Assembly: GCA_002633025.1 (NCBI GenBank)
Contig: NMRB01001135.1
Span: 89,443-153,442 of the forward strand
Source of the DNA: Notospermus geniculatus
Lineage: Eukaryota > Nemertea > Pilidiophora > Heteronemertea > Lineidae
Direction: 5' to 3'
DNA: 64,000 bases
Shown: piece after piece, positions 20,900-31,696 of the stretch
How the letters are laid out: each line of letters opens with the position of its first letter
Position numbering within the stretch: the stretch's first letter is position 1
Notes under the pieces: model-generated
The model's database searches: none
The model's input: only the letters and a program-made list of their open reading frames with translations
What the model was told of the DNA's origin: nothing
Translations under genes and position numbers: made by a program

Positions 20900-23000
20900 C
20901 CAATTAGGCCTAGTCCTATCGGTACACTTTTTCCAGTGGGATGTTAGGCCTAAGCCTATGTGTGTTTACACTGCCTACATGTACGGTAGGTCTAGGCCTG
21001 CATGGCTTCATGCACGTAGGCCTAGGCTAATTTTCTCTACAAAGCACATGCAATGGGAGGCAGAGGCTATACTGGTATCCATTCGATTCAATCCACGGCA
21101 TTTTCTCATAGGCCTAGGACTACGTCTTCAGGGCTAGGCCTAGCCTAGTCCTAGGAGGCTAGGCCTAGGACCTAATCCCTACCGTAATGTACGCCCTTGG
21201 GCGTCCCTAAGCTACATATATTAGGCCTAGCCTAGAAGGGCCTTGGCCTTGAAACGGGTAGACCTACCGGTACGGATGGCCTCGGCCTACGCCCTTGGCC
21301 GACATTTTCAAATGGAATATGGTAAATAATATTAGCAATTCACGCATTATAATATGTGTATAATTCGCTTCAGTTACGCGTAACTTAAGCTTGATTCATA
21401 CTTTTACGCCGTAGCATTGCGTAACGTAATGAGGGTGATCCACCAACTTTGCGACGAGTTTACGATCAGTTTGCGATTAGTTCACGACGGCAGTCGTCAA
21501 ACGAATCGCCAACTCCTCGTAAACTATAGATCGATGGCGTCAATTGGAACCTTGTTTGCCTAAGTGAAACATGCATCACATTTTCAATCACCGAGAAAGA
21601 AATACTAACATTAAGCGATGTAGGGTCAAAGCTGCACATCAGCTGAAAGAAGATTGCTCAGAGATTCTCTTCAATCACATTTTGATACAAAAAGGCACAT
21701 CATTACAAACTGACATCGTGCCGAGAATGTCCCAAACGGGCTTAAGTTTCGCATTTTCAGCTTTATTTTTGAATATAACCACGAAAGGTAAAACTTTCTT
21801 TCAGAAACGATAATCATATGAAAGCGCCAGGCTGTCCGAACTTTTAGTGCAGACATAAAAAATCAAAGAGGCGATACCGGTAGTCTAGAAATCAATGATT
21901 TTCATGTCAAATTTTCATCGATTTCAAGCCCGCACATCACCTTCTGGCAGCATAACGTGAGGGCGTTCACAACACTGTGCGCCATGTGACTTCCATTCCC
22001 ATGACGTCATCCATGCCATTTTGTCAAAGGCACACACGGGCCTCAAGTAAGGAAGAGAACATTACCAGCAATAGCGGGCCTGGCCTCTAATCCGCAGTGC
22101 GCATGCGTGAAATAGTCAGTCACGAGAGTACTGGCAAAATGTATAGGATTGATAGTGAAAGTGGGATTGTCAGGGGGCGCAGGCCAAATACGTCATCTGC
22201 CGGCTTCCTGGTTGATACTCTGCGTATTAAGGCATCACCAGGTGAAAATTTGTGGTATTTGGATGAAATTTTTCCGTGTCCACACCTAGGTTGAAAATGC
22301 GCAATGCTAACTGAAATATCCTAATGTAAATTAGAGGAAAATCAGCGTTGGGGCCAGGTTCAAGTGCTCCCTGCTCGGTATTCGGGCTGTGTATTTTAGT
22401 TGCCGACTTCTGACATAAATATTGACACTATAGACTATAAATTCTGAAAATTTCAGCAGGACAACTTTCACTCGTGTCCATGTTGGGGTTGAAAACATTG
22501 GGTGTTGAAAACAGAAAAAGTCAAAAAAAATTCGGAATTTGCACCCCAATTTTAAAAAGTGACATATACAAATAATTTGGGCCTGCTAAAGAAAGGTGAT
22601 TCAGTACATTCCAGGAAATTTAATCCTTTGATTCGCTGAAAATATCAGAATAAAACTTTAAAATTATAAATGTACAGTGGTGAGACGACTCACTGGAAGT
22701 CACGGTCGAGTGATTCCAAAACAATAGGAACAGTGGCGCACCTAACGGGATGGTATTCCTGTTATTGCTGGTAATGAAACATATTTCACATAAATCAATA
22801 AATGAAAGCCTGATTTATATCGATTTGACGCCATAGTCGCAAACTGATCGTAAAGAAATGAGGTGACGTTGAAGCTGAGCCACCAAACGAAATCAAACAT
22901 GTTTGATCTCGTCGTAAATTCGTCGCAAACCATAGATGTGTAGCGAATTTTGCGACCCACGTTTGAACGAGTGGCCTGACGTCGTGGCCATATAGTTTTC
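20900..23000. other. TAGGCCTA-rich and AT-rich non-coding stretch
   Basis: 20900-21310 is dense in GGCCTAGG/TAGGCCTA words. After that, GTCGCAAACTGATCG-like and TTTGCGACGAGTTTACG-like segments (21430-21540 and 22820-22960) resemble the GCGA-rich element at 23012, and may be ends of an older relative. No supported gene. Confidence 0.35.
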
Positions 23001-23011
23001 AAGGAATCTTA

Positions 23012-23688
23012 AGCCGCTCTCACACCTGCGACAGTTGGCCTGCGTTTAATTGCGATAGGCAATCGCAAGTACACTGTCGCAAATTAACGCAAACTATCGC
23101 AGACCTTGCGATAATATTGCAGACAATCGCATGTAATCGTGAAATTTTGGAAATGTTCAAAAAATTAAACCTTGTCGCACACTTATCGCCAAGCAACCGC
23201 AGATTTGTCGCAAAATATCGCGGATAACCGCAAATTGTCGCTGATAACCGCAAATTATCGGTGTCGATTTGTCGCAGACTTACAACCGCAACTTGTCGCA
23301 AATACTGCGATTAGGTCCGACAGACGGACTGCAGGTATAATTTTTTTTGCTCGCAGATTTGTCGAAAATAACCGCAGACTGTCGCCTTCTTATCGTATAT
23401 CCCACGTTTATTGGGGATAATATGCGATAATGCTTGATAAGCTGCGACAATATTGTCGCAAACTGTCGCAGACTTTTTGCGATAGTTCAGCGAGAAAGGG
23501 TTTAAAAATTAGAAAATTGGCACAGGATTGTCGCAGATTGTCGCAAACAACCGCAAGTGAACGCAAAAAACGCTGATTATCGTTAAATTTACGACAATTC
23601 TGCGATACTTATGCGACAATCTCCGCGATTGTTTGCGTAACGTAAAGAATACAATCGCAGGCAAATTCTCGCACGTGTGAGAGCGGCT
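23012..23688. repeat. GCGA-word-rich palindromic element, copy 1
   Basis: The ends AGCCGCTCTCACACCTGCG and CGCACGTGTGAGAGCGGCT are inverted, flanked by TTA (23009-23011 and 23689-23691), fitting a PIF/Harbinger-type MITE. The interior is unusual: dozens of short words such as TGTCGCAAA, ATCGCAGA and AACCGCAAAT alternate on both strands, so much of the 677 bp can self-pair. No coding frame. Confidence 0.65.
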
Positions 23689-23708
23689 TTAGAAAACAAG
23701 GAATCTTA

Positions 23709-24198
23709 AGCCACTCTCACACCTGCGACAGTTGGCCTGCGTTTAATTGCGATAGACAATCGCAGGTGTACTGTCGCAAATTAACGCAAACTATCGCAGA
23801 CCTTGCGATAATATTGCAGGCAATCGCGTATAATCGTAAAATTTTGGAAATGTTCAAAAAATTTAACCTTGTCGCAACTTATCGCAAAGCAACCGCAGAT
23901 TGTCTCAAAATATCGCACAATGTCGCAAAAAATCGTTTATAACCCCAAATTATCGGTGTCGATTGAAGAGGATGCAGACAGGAAACCCGTATTATCGCAA
24001 GATTGTCGCAGCTATTATCGCAGATTGTCGCAAACATCCGCAAGTGAACGCCAAACACGCTGATTATCGTTAAGTTTACAACAATTCTGCAATACGTCTG
24101 CGACATATCTGCGACAAATCTCCGATAATTTCTGCGATTTTTGGCGTAACGTAGAAAAATACGATCGCACGCAAATTGTCGCACGTGTGAGAGCGGCT
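23709..24198. repeat. GCGA-word-rich palindromic element, copy 2
   Basis: Same termini as copy 1 with one change (AGCCACTCTCACACC...GTGTGAGAGCGGCT), flanked by TTA at 23706-23708 and 24199-24201. The left 250 bp are nearly identical to copy 1; the middle is about 190 bp shorter. The flank CAAGGAATCTTA precedes both copies, so the second copy probably arose by tandem duplication rather than independent insertion. Confidence 0.65.
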
Positions 24199-24667
24199 TT
24201 AAGGAATATGGTCTGCAGAATAACAGCAGTACTCAAGAATGAGGCCTTGCCTAACAGATCACGGCTGAGGCACTGCTTGTGGGTGGTCAGAATGATGGGC
24301 CGCAGACGATGGGTGCGGAATGTCTGGTACCGGGGGAAACAGCAAACTGAAGTAGGCCCTAAATTATGCGCGTACACTGCACGTGTGTACCGGGTCATCT
24401 CTGGAAGTATTGCAACTCTTGAATTTTGGATGGCAACTCTGGAGTTGCAACTGTGGAAGTCGGTCTCAGTTGAAATACGAGGCGGCGCTGATGATCATGA
24501 CATGTATAGTTCCTTTGGAAGTATCATGCCAGTATGTGTAACTTTTTACACGCACGCAGTTTAAATAACATAAGAGTCCAACACAATGTATTGGCCAAGT
24601 TTGTTTCTTCTATTTGTCCTACCCCCTCTCTTTTTGGGGGGAAGGGTACTCCAGTAATGAGCAGCAA

Positions 24668-24780
24668 GTGCCGTATGCATAAAACATCTTAAGTGTAAAA
24701 GTACCCTTATCTTTTGTTTGGAACTACATGTATAGTTTAAGGGAAATTTTATACTTAAGATGTTTTGTGCATACAGCCCC
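24668..24780. repeat. MITE, CCGTATGCATAAAACATC family
   Basis: A hairpin of about 113 bp: GCCGTATGCATAAAACATC then TTAAGTGTAAAA pairs with TTTTATACTTAA then GATGTTTTGTGCATACAGC. Same ends as 3580-4437 and 38219-38328. Confidence 0.75.
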
Positions 24781-24797
24781 TGGTAATCAACCGCCCA

Positions 24798-24958
24798 GGG
24801 CCCGGTTGCACAAAACTCACGATAGACTGATTTGGTGTTAGCGCTAACTTTATGTTAAATGATGTAAAAATCCATTGACTTTTTACGTCATTTAACATAA
24901 CACCAAGTTAGCGCTAACACCAAGTTAGCGCTAACATGAGTTTTGTGCAACCCAGCCC
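24798..24958. repeat. MITE with GTTAGCGCTAAC core
   Basis: The ends GGGCCCGGTTGCACAAAACTC and GAGTTTTGTGCAACCCAGCCC pair. The inner TTTATGTTAAATGATGTAAAAA pairs with TTTTTACGTCATTTAACATAA. The palindromic word GTTAGCGCTAAC occurs three times, twice as a 17-bp tandem (CACCAAGTTAGCGCTAA) in the right arm. Confidence 0.7.
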
Positions 24959-25625
24959 AGGCGTTTTGTTTATGTGGGTCTATAACGGAATGTATGACGC
25001 ATTCTTGCGGACAGTGTGATATGTAGGCTAGATGTAATGATGTATCGTGAATGGTATCAATGCTCCCTTGAGCAACCTGTTTTCCTGGAGTTTGTCGTGG
25101 TATGAAATTTCCGCTCCTCAGGTGATATCCGCGCGACGGTTTCTGCAGACGTCAGCTGCATCGTTGTGTTTTCAGGTTGCTACCCGTTGGAAAACGTAAA
25201 CGTAATCCTATGTAATACATCAGCTTGCAGAACCTTACTAATTGTCTGCATGCATACCTACCGGTAATACTTGATGACTTGATAGCTGTACAGTACATGT
25301 AAATTCCGGAGTCGACATGACGCTACACATGTGACATCTTTTAGAGACTTGTATAACTAGTCGCTTCCATAGTTGCAATTCCAGAGTTGCAACAGCACTT
25401 CCACAGTTGCAATACCGTAACACACGTGCAACAACAGAGAGCCGAGTGCATGCAGGGAAAGCTCCAACTGTAGGCCTACAGGCCTACACACAGATCATGC
25501 TCGACAAAACCTTTCGAATCGACCTATTCGAATGATCTAAGTTATCGACTCATAAAAAAAGGAGTTCAAGGACGGTACCTTACTTGATGAAGGGTTACTG
25601 ATGGCATCACAGTGGGTTGAACTTA

Positions 25626-25694
25626 TGATCCGAAGCGGTAGTGACGTCATGAACATGTGACAAACAGATTAATTATTCAGTTGGTTTTGGAAGC
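25626..25694 (+). repeat. Split direct repeat A1
   Basis: Begins TGATCCGAAGCGGTAGTGAC, contains GTCATGAACATGTGACAAAC and ends GTTGGTTTTGGAAGC. Identical to A2 except T/C near 25673. It marks the presumed 5' end of the element. Confidence 0.75.
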
Positions 25695-26386
25695 TCAACC
25701 AGGTTGGACGCTCTGCTTCGACGCTCCTGGGCGGGCTCAAACCAACTCAGTTTTGGGAAGGTAATCCCCTTGGGGATAGACCTGTGGGACACAGTATGTA
25801 TACGTGTGTATTCACGTATCTACAGTAAAATCACCTTTTATTGGTGGTGCTCAGAATTCCTGTAGGCCCTGGTTTTGAAGGTATTTGAGGGCCAGAATGG
25901 GGGATTATGTGGTTAACTTTGATTAAATTGTGTGATTAGTGAAGCAGACACAAAACGGCTATGACAGGTGTTGATTTCAAGATCAGCATTTTTCTTTGGT
26001 ACTATTCTTGTTTGTCACAGTATGTGCACTGTGATCACATTTCTGTACCAACCACACTCCACGAACTTTCTTCACAGTTCACCAGTTCCAAAGAAGTACC
26101 TTTGCTGACACATAATCGGCTATTACCCACCCCCACCAAAGCTATCAAAGCAAAAATTTCACACGTTAAACAAAACATCGTTAAATGATATGGTGCCAAA
26201 TTTCATTGAATTCTAATGGGCAGTTGTTGAGAAACCAAGATTTGAAGTTCGGGACGTTTTTTTTGGGCCACCCGATATTTGAAGCAGGTTAGAATGGAAC
26301 GGAGTAAGGGTCATGTTATGATTACCTAGGCTAAGCCTATTTTTATATCTAAATTGAGGTTGATTTCTATGTACATCGATAGGCAG

Positions 26387-27074
26387 TTGGACACTTCGGC
26401 CATATCACCGAAGTTAGTGTTTATCTTGAGCAGGGACCAGGCAGTGTTGAAATTTATGTTTTTTGGGGGTGATCGCGCCCATGATGTAGGTATCATGCTT
26501 GCTCAGGAGGTAAGGGAGTTACCCGGGAAGAAGGGGCTTCTCATTAAACATACATGGGGTAAAACCCATCGTGTTGATAGTCCTAACATATTCCATCTAT
26601 TTAGGTGTGAAGAGGCCTTGGTGTGTCCAGTCCAGGGTTTGGAGACGTATGTGGGGAAGGCTAGGAATATGGGGGGGGGACCTTAGGACGGGATATCTGT
26701 TTCGACCCGTTCATCGCAACAAGGTTTTAGATCGGCCTCTCTCTTATGAAGTAGTTTATCAGAGGTTGACATTTTACTTGAGGTCTTTGAACATCGACGA
26801 AGGTGAAACACCTCATAATCTGAGGAGTGGGTGCGCGATTTCGGTGCGGGCTGCAGGGAAGGCGTCAACGGGTGTGGAGGCTTTGGAGGGGGTAATGCAA
26901 CATGTTGGTTGGGCTGCGGAGTCTTCGGCGAAGCATTACACGAGGAGTGATAAACTGGATCAGGGTGTAAAGGTGGCTGATGCAATGGCCAACTTTGCTG
27001 TTCAGGGATGGCGTCAAGTGGAGAAAAACTTTGTGGAGGAAAGTGAATTACCAGGTTTTGGGGAAATAATTTAA
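26387..27074 (+). pseudogene. Tyrosine recombinase, Ngaro/DIRS class, frameshifted at a G9 tract
   Basis: The first frame (to about 26680) has FFGGDRAHDVG, with the N-proximal arginine expected of the catalytic set, then KHTWGKTHRVDSPNIF and PVQGLETYVGKARNMG. After the poly-G run at about 26671-26679 the sense continues in another frame: RTGYLFRPVHRNKVLDRPLS, ETPHNLRSGCAISVRA, MQHVGWAAESSAKHYTRSDK. The residues HxxR (HNLR), H...W (HVGW) and Y (HYTR) complete the R-H-R-H-Y pattern, so the catalytic set is intact apart from the frame. The frameshift may be real or a homopolymer miscall. A start codon at 26354 is possible; a TAGGCAG acceptor-like site just before 26387 is the alternative. Stop at 27072-27074. 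Confidence 0.75.
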
Positions 27075-27590
27075 CGTCTTTTATAGCCTCATGGAATACC
27101 ACTGTTTATAATAATGTCGTGTGAATTTTGTTGTCGAAGGCAACGATGCCAATAAGGTTGTTTATTGTGTACGGGTCGGTTTATACGAATATCAAGATGT
27201 TTGTGGGTCTTGGTAACACAACTAATCTATTCTCTCGTGCGAGATTCTAGACGCAAGGGCCCAACGCGCCGCGTAGCGGCCAACAGCGAAGCTAGCCAAA
27301 GACTTGTCACGGGTCAATCAATAGAACTGGACTCATAGGAAATATGCACCTAATGTCCAGATGGAATATACCGGACGGTTGGTTCACGTTTTTAGTGACT
27401 GTGAACGTAGATGGGTACATTATGTAGCGATACGCTGATAGATTTGCTGGGGACTTGCTCTGTGGATGTTGTAAAATGCGATTTTTGGAAGATTATTCTG
27501 ATTTGCAACGTCATTTTTAATTAACCTAAAAATATGTTGAGTAGCTGGGATATGTTTATAAACATTTATTGAGCAGCTACCGTCATGACG

Positions 27591-27671
27591 TGGACGGCTG
27601 GCGCATCGGTAGAGCGTCCGGCTCTGAATCCGGGGCGCCGGGTTCGAGCCTTGCGATAGGAGTCTTTTTTT
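27591..27671 (+). repeat. tRNA-like pol III segment (pseudo-tRNA or SINE head)
   Basis: An A-box-like TGGCGCATCGG (27599) and B-box GGTTCGAGCCT (27641) have tRNA spacing, and a T7 run follows at 27665. The D-arm GGTAGAGC resembles a real tRNA. The anticodon stem pairs only with an 8-nt loop (CTCTGAAT), and the T-arm and acceptor do not pair well, so it is not a functional tRNA by eye. A CTG (Gln-like) anticodon reading is possible only with a mispaired stem. Confidence 0.5.
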
Positions 27672-27798
27672 CACGTGTCAGTTTCTCTGTTTATTTTTTT
27701 TGCTGAAAACGTTTTTTCGCAGGATGAATATCTCCCCAGCCCTTCCATTTCCCTACAAATCTGCATTTGCTAATAATTACTTATAACCACAGATCCCT

Positions 27799-27860
27799 GT
27801 CAGCTGCCCTGCATTCAGAGAGACTTTTCACTAAGTCTCTCTGAATGCAGGGCAGCTGAC
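27799..27860. repeat. Perfect 28-bp hairpin
   Basis: 27799-27826 and 27833-27860 are exact reverse complements around a 6-nt loop (TTCACT). The stem includes GTCAGCTGCCCTGCATTCAG. It lies between the recombinase and B1 of the split-repeat element. Perfect pairing suggests recent origin or selection; it could form an RNA hairpin. Confidence 0.8.
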
Positions 27861-28249
27861 TACCATCCACATTCCCCTCCAAGTCACCAAAAATATCAAC
27901 ACCACAACAAACGTTCAAGACTACTGGATGGTTTATTATAGCAGAATTATTTAGGGAATTCGTAACGGTAGTACATGTGTACTCATTAATCGGGATTTCA
28001 GGTGTGGAGTTCGGACAAGTTTGTAATTTTGCCATTTTCCGTCTGGTGTTTATAAATATAAGGCGATCAGTATGTTTCGCTGTCGTTCTTTTTTTGTTGG
28101 CCTACTTTGTAGGCCTTTAGATTGGGCAATATTAAGGTTTGGGAGATAAGGGTTGGGGATAACCTTAATATGGCCAATAATGAGCTAGGTTTCTGTTATA
28201 GAATCGCTTAGGCTGGGGAGATTGTCTGCAGTTGCAATTAGGCAAGCGG

Positions 28250-28314
28250 AGAGTGTTTTTATCCCATATCTGAATTGGCACAAACAATTACAGGAGGTCG
28301 CACCGCTTTGGATA
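28250..28314 (+). repeat. Split direct repeat B1
   Basis: AGAGTGTTTTTATCCCATAT through GCACCGCTTTGGATA. Matches B2 with a TTA insertion after AAACAA. It ends 5 bp before A2. Confidence 0.75.
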
Positions 28315-28319
28315 CTCTT

Positions 28320-28388
28320 TGATCCGAAGCGGTAGTGACGTCATGAACATGTGACAAACAGATTAATCATTCAGTTGGTTTTGGAAGC
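28320..28388 (+). repeat. Split direct repeat A2
   Basis: Copy of A1 (TGATCCGAAGCGG to TTTTGGAAGC), abutting B1. The B1-A2 junction is what the split-direct-repeat model predicts for the internal joint. Confidence 0.75.
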
Positions 28389-28532
28389 GAGGGTGGTGGG
28401 GCAGGCGAGCGGAAGTGAGTGACTGGTGAGCGTTGTGTTGGGGCTGCAGTAGCTGTGGCCGGGATTATTTCAGCCCTCCCACCCTCCCGATGACAAAGTG
28501 GTGCGCTTCCATGTGATTGTTAGGTGTCGCAG

Positions 28533-28594
28533 AGAGTGTTTTTATCCCATATCTGAATTGGCACAAACAACAGGAGGTCGCACCGCTTTGGATA
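28533..28594 (+). repeat. Split direct repeat B2
   Basis: AGAGTGTTTTTATCCCATAT to CACCGCTTTGGATA, the distal copy of B. It is separated from A2 by 144 bp of unrelated sequence (28389-28532). It marks the presumed 3' end. Confidence 0.75.
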
Positions 28595-29219
28595 ATGTTT
28601 AAAGTAATGAAAAGGGCAGCGGCCATTTTTGGCTCACTAACTGGACTTGTCAGCTAAGGCTTCCATATAGTATTAGTCTAGCCCAGTTGGTGCCACTGAC
28701 TACGTGTGGGTTGGACAGGACACCAGTCTTAGTTCCCGATGACGCCGCCGGGAGGAGAGCCCTTGGGGTCGATGTGGAATTTGTCTGTTCATGGTTTATC
28801 AAAAAATAACAAGAGGCCCATGGGCCTCGCGCTCAGCTGACATTTGATGCCTCAGTTTGATAGGCTAAGGCATAAGAGGTACTGCAGTCTCAGTTCGTGG
28901 ATGATGTCAAATTTTATCCACCAAGTGTGCATGTTTGGATGAGATAAAGTCTGCTAATGGGGATGGCGTAATTTTTTAATCCCGACAGGTCGGCGCTGCG
29001 AGCGATGTGACCTGAGCGACGTCATTGACGTCATTTTAGGTGTTGACGTTGCGTCATGAGAAAATGACCTGTACATTTTTCTACAGAAATAATGACACAA
29101 AAACGTTGCTATTATCGCCATCGTGTCTCTTATTTTAAGAAAAAACCTAATGAGATTAAAAGAAAATTTCATCTGGTACACAATGATGTAAGTTTTACTC
29201 TCGGGTGACCAAAACAAAC
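28595..29219. other. Intergenic up to the assembly gap
   Basis: Contains a small palindrome AGAGGCCCATGGGCCTC (28811) and several GACGTCATTGACGTCA-type words near 29018. No supported gene. Confidence 0.35.
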
Positions 29220-29998
29220 NNNNNNNNNNNNNNNNNNNNNNNNNNNNNNNNNNNNNNNNNNNNNNNNNNNNNNNNNNNNNNNNNNNNNNNNNNNNNNNNN
29301 NNNNNNNNNNNNNNNNNNNNNNNNNNNNNNNNNNNNNNNNNNNNNNNNNNNNNNNNNNNNNNNNNNNNNNNNNNNNNNNNNNNNNNNNNNNNNNNNNNNN
29401 NNNNNNNNNNNNNNNNNNNNNNNNNNNNNNNNNNNNNNNNNNNNNNNNNNNNNNNNNNNNNNNNNNNNNNNNNNNNNNNNNNNNNNNNNNNNNNNNNNNN
29501 NNNNNNNNNNNNNNNNNNNNNNNNNNNNNNNNNNNNNNNNNNNNNNNNNNNNNNNNNNNNNNNNNNNNNNNNNNNNNNNNNNNNNNNNNNNNNNNNNNNN
29601 NNNNNNNNNNNNNNNNNNNNNNNNNNNNNNNNNNNNNNNNNNNNNNNNNNNNNNNNNNNNNNNNNNNNNNNNNNNNNNNNNNNNNNNNNNNNNNNNNNNN
29701 NNNNNNNNNNNNNNNNNNNNNNNNNNNNNNNNNNNNNNNNNNNNNNNNNNNNNNNNNNNNNNNNNNNNNNNNNNNNNNNNNNNNNNNNNNNNNNNNNNNN
29801 NNNNNNNNNNNNNNNNNNNNNNNNNNNNNNNNNNNNNNNNNNNNNNNNNNNNNNNNNNNNNNNNNNNNNNNNNNNNNNNNNNNNNNNNNNNNNNNNNNNN
29901 NNNNNNNNNNNNNNNNNNNNNNNNNNNNNNNNNNNNNNNNNNNNNNNNNNNNNNNNNNNNNNNNNNNNNNNNNNNNNNNNNNNNNNNNNNNNNNNNNN
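29220..29998. other. Assembly gap (N)
   Basis: 779 unresolved bases. Apparent long open frames across the gap are artefacts. Isolated N calls also occur at 3782, 19362, 45118 and 56129. Confidence 0.99.
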
Positions 29999-30315
29999 GT
30001 TAATTGGTACCACAATTGTCCTTGCTGCCAGTGTGTCTCTTAGCATACCACGTAAGACCGAGAGACGGTGCATTTTGAATTTTTAAATTTCCACTGCGTA
30101 TGACCGAAGTCGATACAAAAGATAAATTTCAAAGTTAAATATACAATGTACACTGTAACTCTTATCGGTCTAACGTCATACGCACAAAGACGCTCTTGCA
30201 GCAGGCAATATTTGTGGTACCAACCATCTCCTGAAATACATTACGTCATTGAAGCGAGGTTCAATTTCGTATTTCGTACTTACATGTAGTGTTTCGTCGG
30301 GCTTGCGAAACACGC
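29999..30315. repeat. Partial MITE, second copy of the 16253-16654 family
   Basis: Shares TGCTGCCAGTG, TTGAATTTTTAAATTTCCAC, GATAAATTTCAAAGTT, GACGCTCTTGCAGCAGGC and ACCATCTCCTGAAATACATT with 16253-16654. The left arm is lost in the gap, which probably collapsed on this palindrome. Confidence 0.65.
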
Positions 30316-31696
30316 CTATTATCAATTATTGAAATAACTCAAAAACCGGTCCGTCTTTTCAAAAGTGCTTCTCAGGGCAAAAACTTATAGCCATGACCCA
30401 CCTCTGGCTGAAAGGATTTTGAAAAATCTTAAGATTTGTAGAAATTATAAACAAACGCAATGTGTCACATTTTTATGGACCACCCTAAACTCTATATGGC
30501 CGTTCGACACGGGTCTGGATAAACACGGGTATTTTCAACTGGTGTAACCGTAGCTCCCCCCCCCCCCCGACTATTTGCAGACAAATCAGAGTCGCTTAGA
30601 AAATCAGAAAATTGCGGGGTTATAGTCTGGGAATGAATGCATTTGTCAATTTGTGATATCCAGGTTATGTGTGAAATGTCATGCTTGGCCTAGAAAAACA
30701 ATTTTCAGAACAATGGTTCTCAGTAAAGCGTGACTAGAGGAGGGCTATCAAATCATTGGAAAACATTTTGCTTCTCCTTTATAAAAAAATTAATGGATTA
30801 TCCGGTGTGATATTTCCCAGTGTTCTCCACATCTCAGTGTTTCCATACAAAAGATTGCTAAACAGACCATGACTTTTCAATCGCGATTTGCTGTTAGTCG
30901 CATTCCAACCCATCTTGATTTCTACGCGGTTTCTTGTAAACTTGCACAGCCCCGCACTTCTTCATATGGTAGGCAAATTCGTATTTCGCAACCAATCGCA
31001 TTTTGGGTTTGCCCACCAGGCTGTAAAAGCGCATGCGTGAAATCTTCGTAGATACCAAGATGGTTGGGAGCCGTCAAAACGAGTTTCTATTTTTCGATGT
31101 CCGGATTCCTTTCTCAACCTGTCTCTGCCTGGATTTCGAGGATTGGATGATTGAAATATTTCATTCTTTTTGAGTTAAGGAATTCCATAAGGCTTTATGA
31201 AACAATTCGATCTGAATTCTCCCGTGAAACGTGCGTAAACGGGTTTGGAAGATTTGGTCTCAAAATAGGCGTCTGCAAAAATAATTTTTTGAAGAGTCCA
31301 CATTCAGATCAATTCGATTCTAATCTGAAAGGCATCTATCCATCTTTAAACGAGAAAAGAATCAAGGCTTTAGCATCACTATTTAAAAAGTTATTATCAG
31401 TTTTATAAGGTGCTAGCATTTTTAGAGTCCCCCTGCTTCCAATTGTATCATCGCCTGCCACCTCAATCTCATACCCCATCTGAAACCCCAAGAGAGTCTT
31501 TCTGCGACCACAGTGCGTGAATCTGCGATTGTATTGTTGAAATCCCTGGAGATATCATCATGATAAACATCAGCTTGATGAAAAACTTCATAAATAGCCC
31601 GAGAGAGGAAGGATTATTGCATTGTATCCTGTGGAATCCCACAATGTTGGGGATGTCACGCTCCCTCGCTGGAGTTGCTCCCTCGACAGAACCACC
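30316..31696. other. Intergenic, no supported feature
   Basis: Has a C10 tract at about 30558 and short frames with no domain. No convincing exon borders. Confidence 0.35.

Larger units (their letters stand above)
24377..25430. repeat. Inverted-repeat element of about 1 kb with two nested MITEs
   Basis: The left region (GCACGTGTGTACCGG, GTATTGCAACTC, GCAACTCTGGAGTTGCAAC) and right region (GTTGCAATTCCAGAGTTGC, TTCCACAGTTGCAATACCG, ACACACGTGC) are inverted relatives over about 75 bp. The MITEs at 24668 and 24798 lie inside. No coding content. Confidence 0.45.
25626..28594 (+). mobile_element. Tyrosine-recombinase element with split direct repeats (Ngaro/DIRS-like), RT absent
   Basis: Order seen: A1 (25626-25694), recombinase remnant (about 26387-27074), B1 (28250-28314), A2 (28320-28388), B2 (28533-28594). 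A1 and A2 share 69 bp with one mismatch; B1 and B2 share 62-65 bp with one 3-bp gap. A1-ORF-B1-A2-B2 split direct repeats are the known hallmark of Ngaro/PAT-type retroelements, which replicate by RT and integrate with a tyrosine recombinase. No gag, RT or RNase H can be read in the 700 bp upstream of the recombinase, so this copy is internally deleted or non-autonomous. It also contains a tRNA-like segment and a perfect hairpin. Confidence 0.7.

Noticed and set aside
27591-27671. Functional tRNA-Gln gene
   Set aside because: The anticodon stem pairs only with an 8-nt loop, and the T-arm and acceptor pair poorly, so only a tRNA-like relic is claimed.
28954-30086. Long open frames of about 290-350 codons across 29 kb
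   Set aside because: They consist almost entirely of N from the assembly gap.
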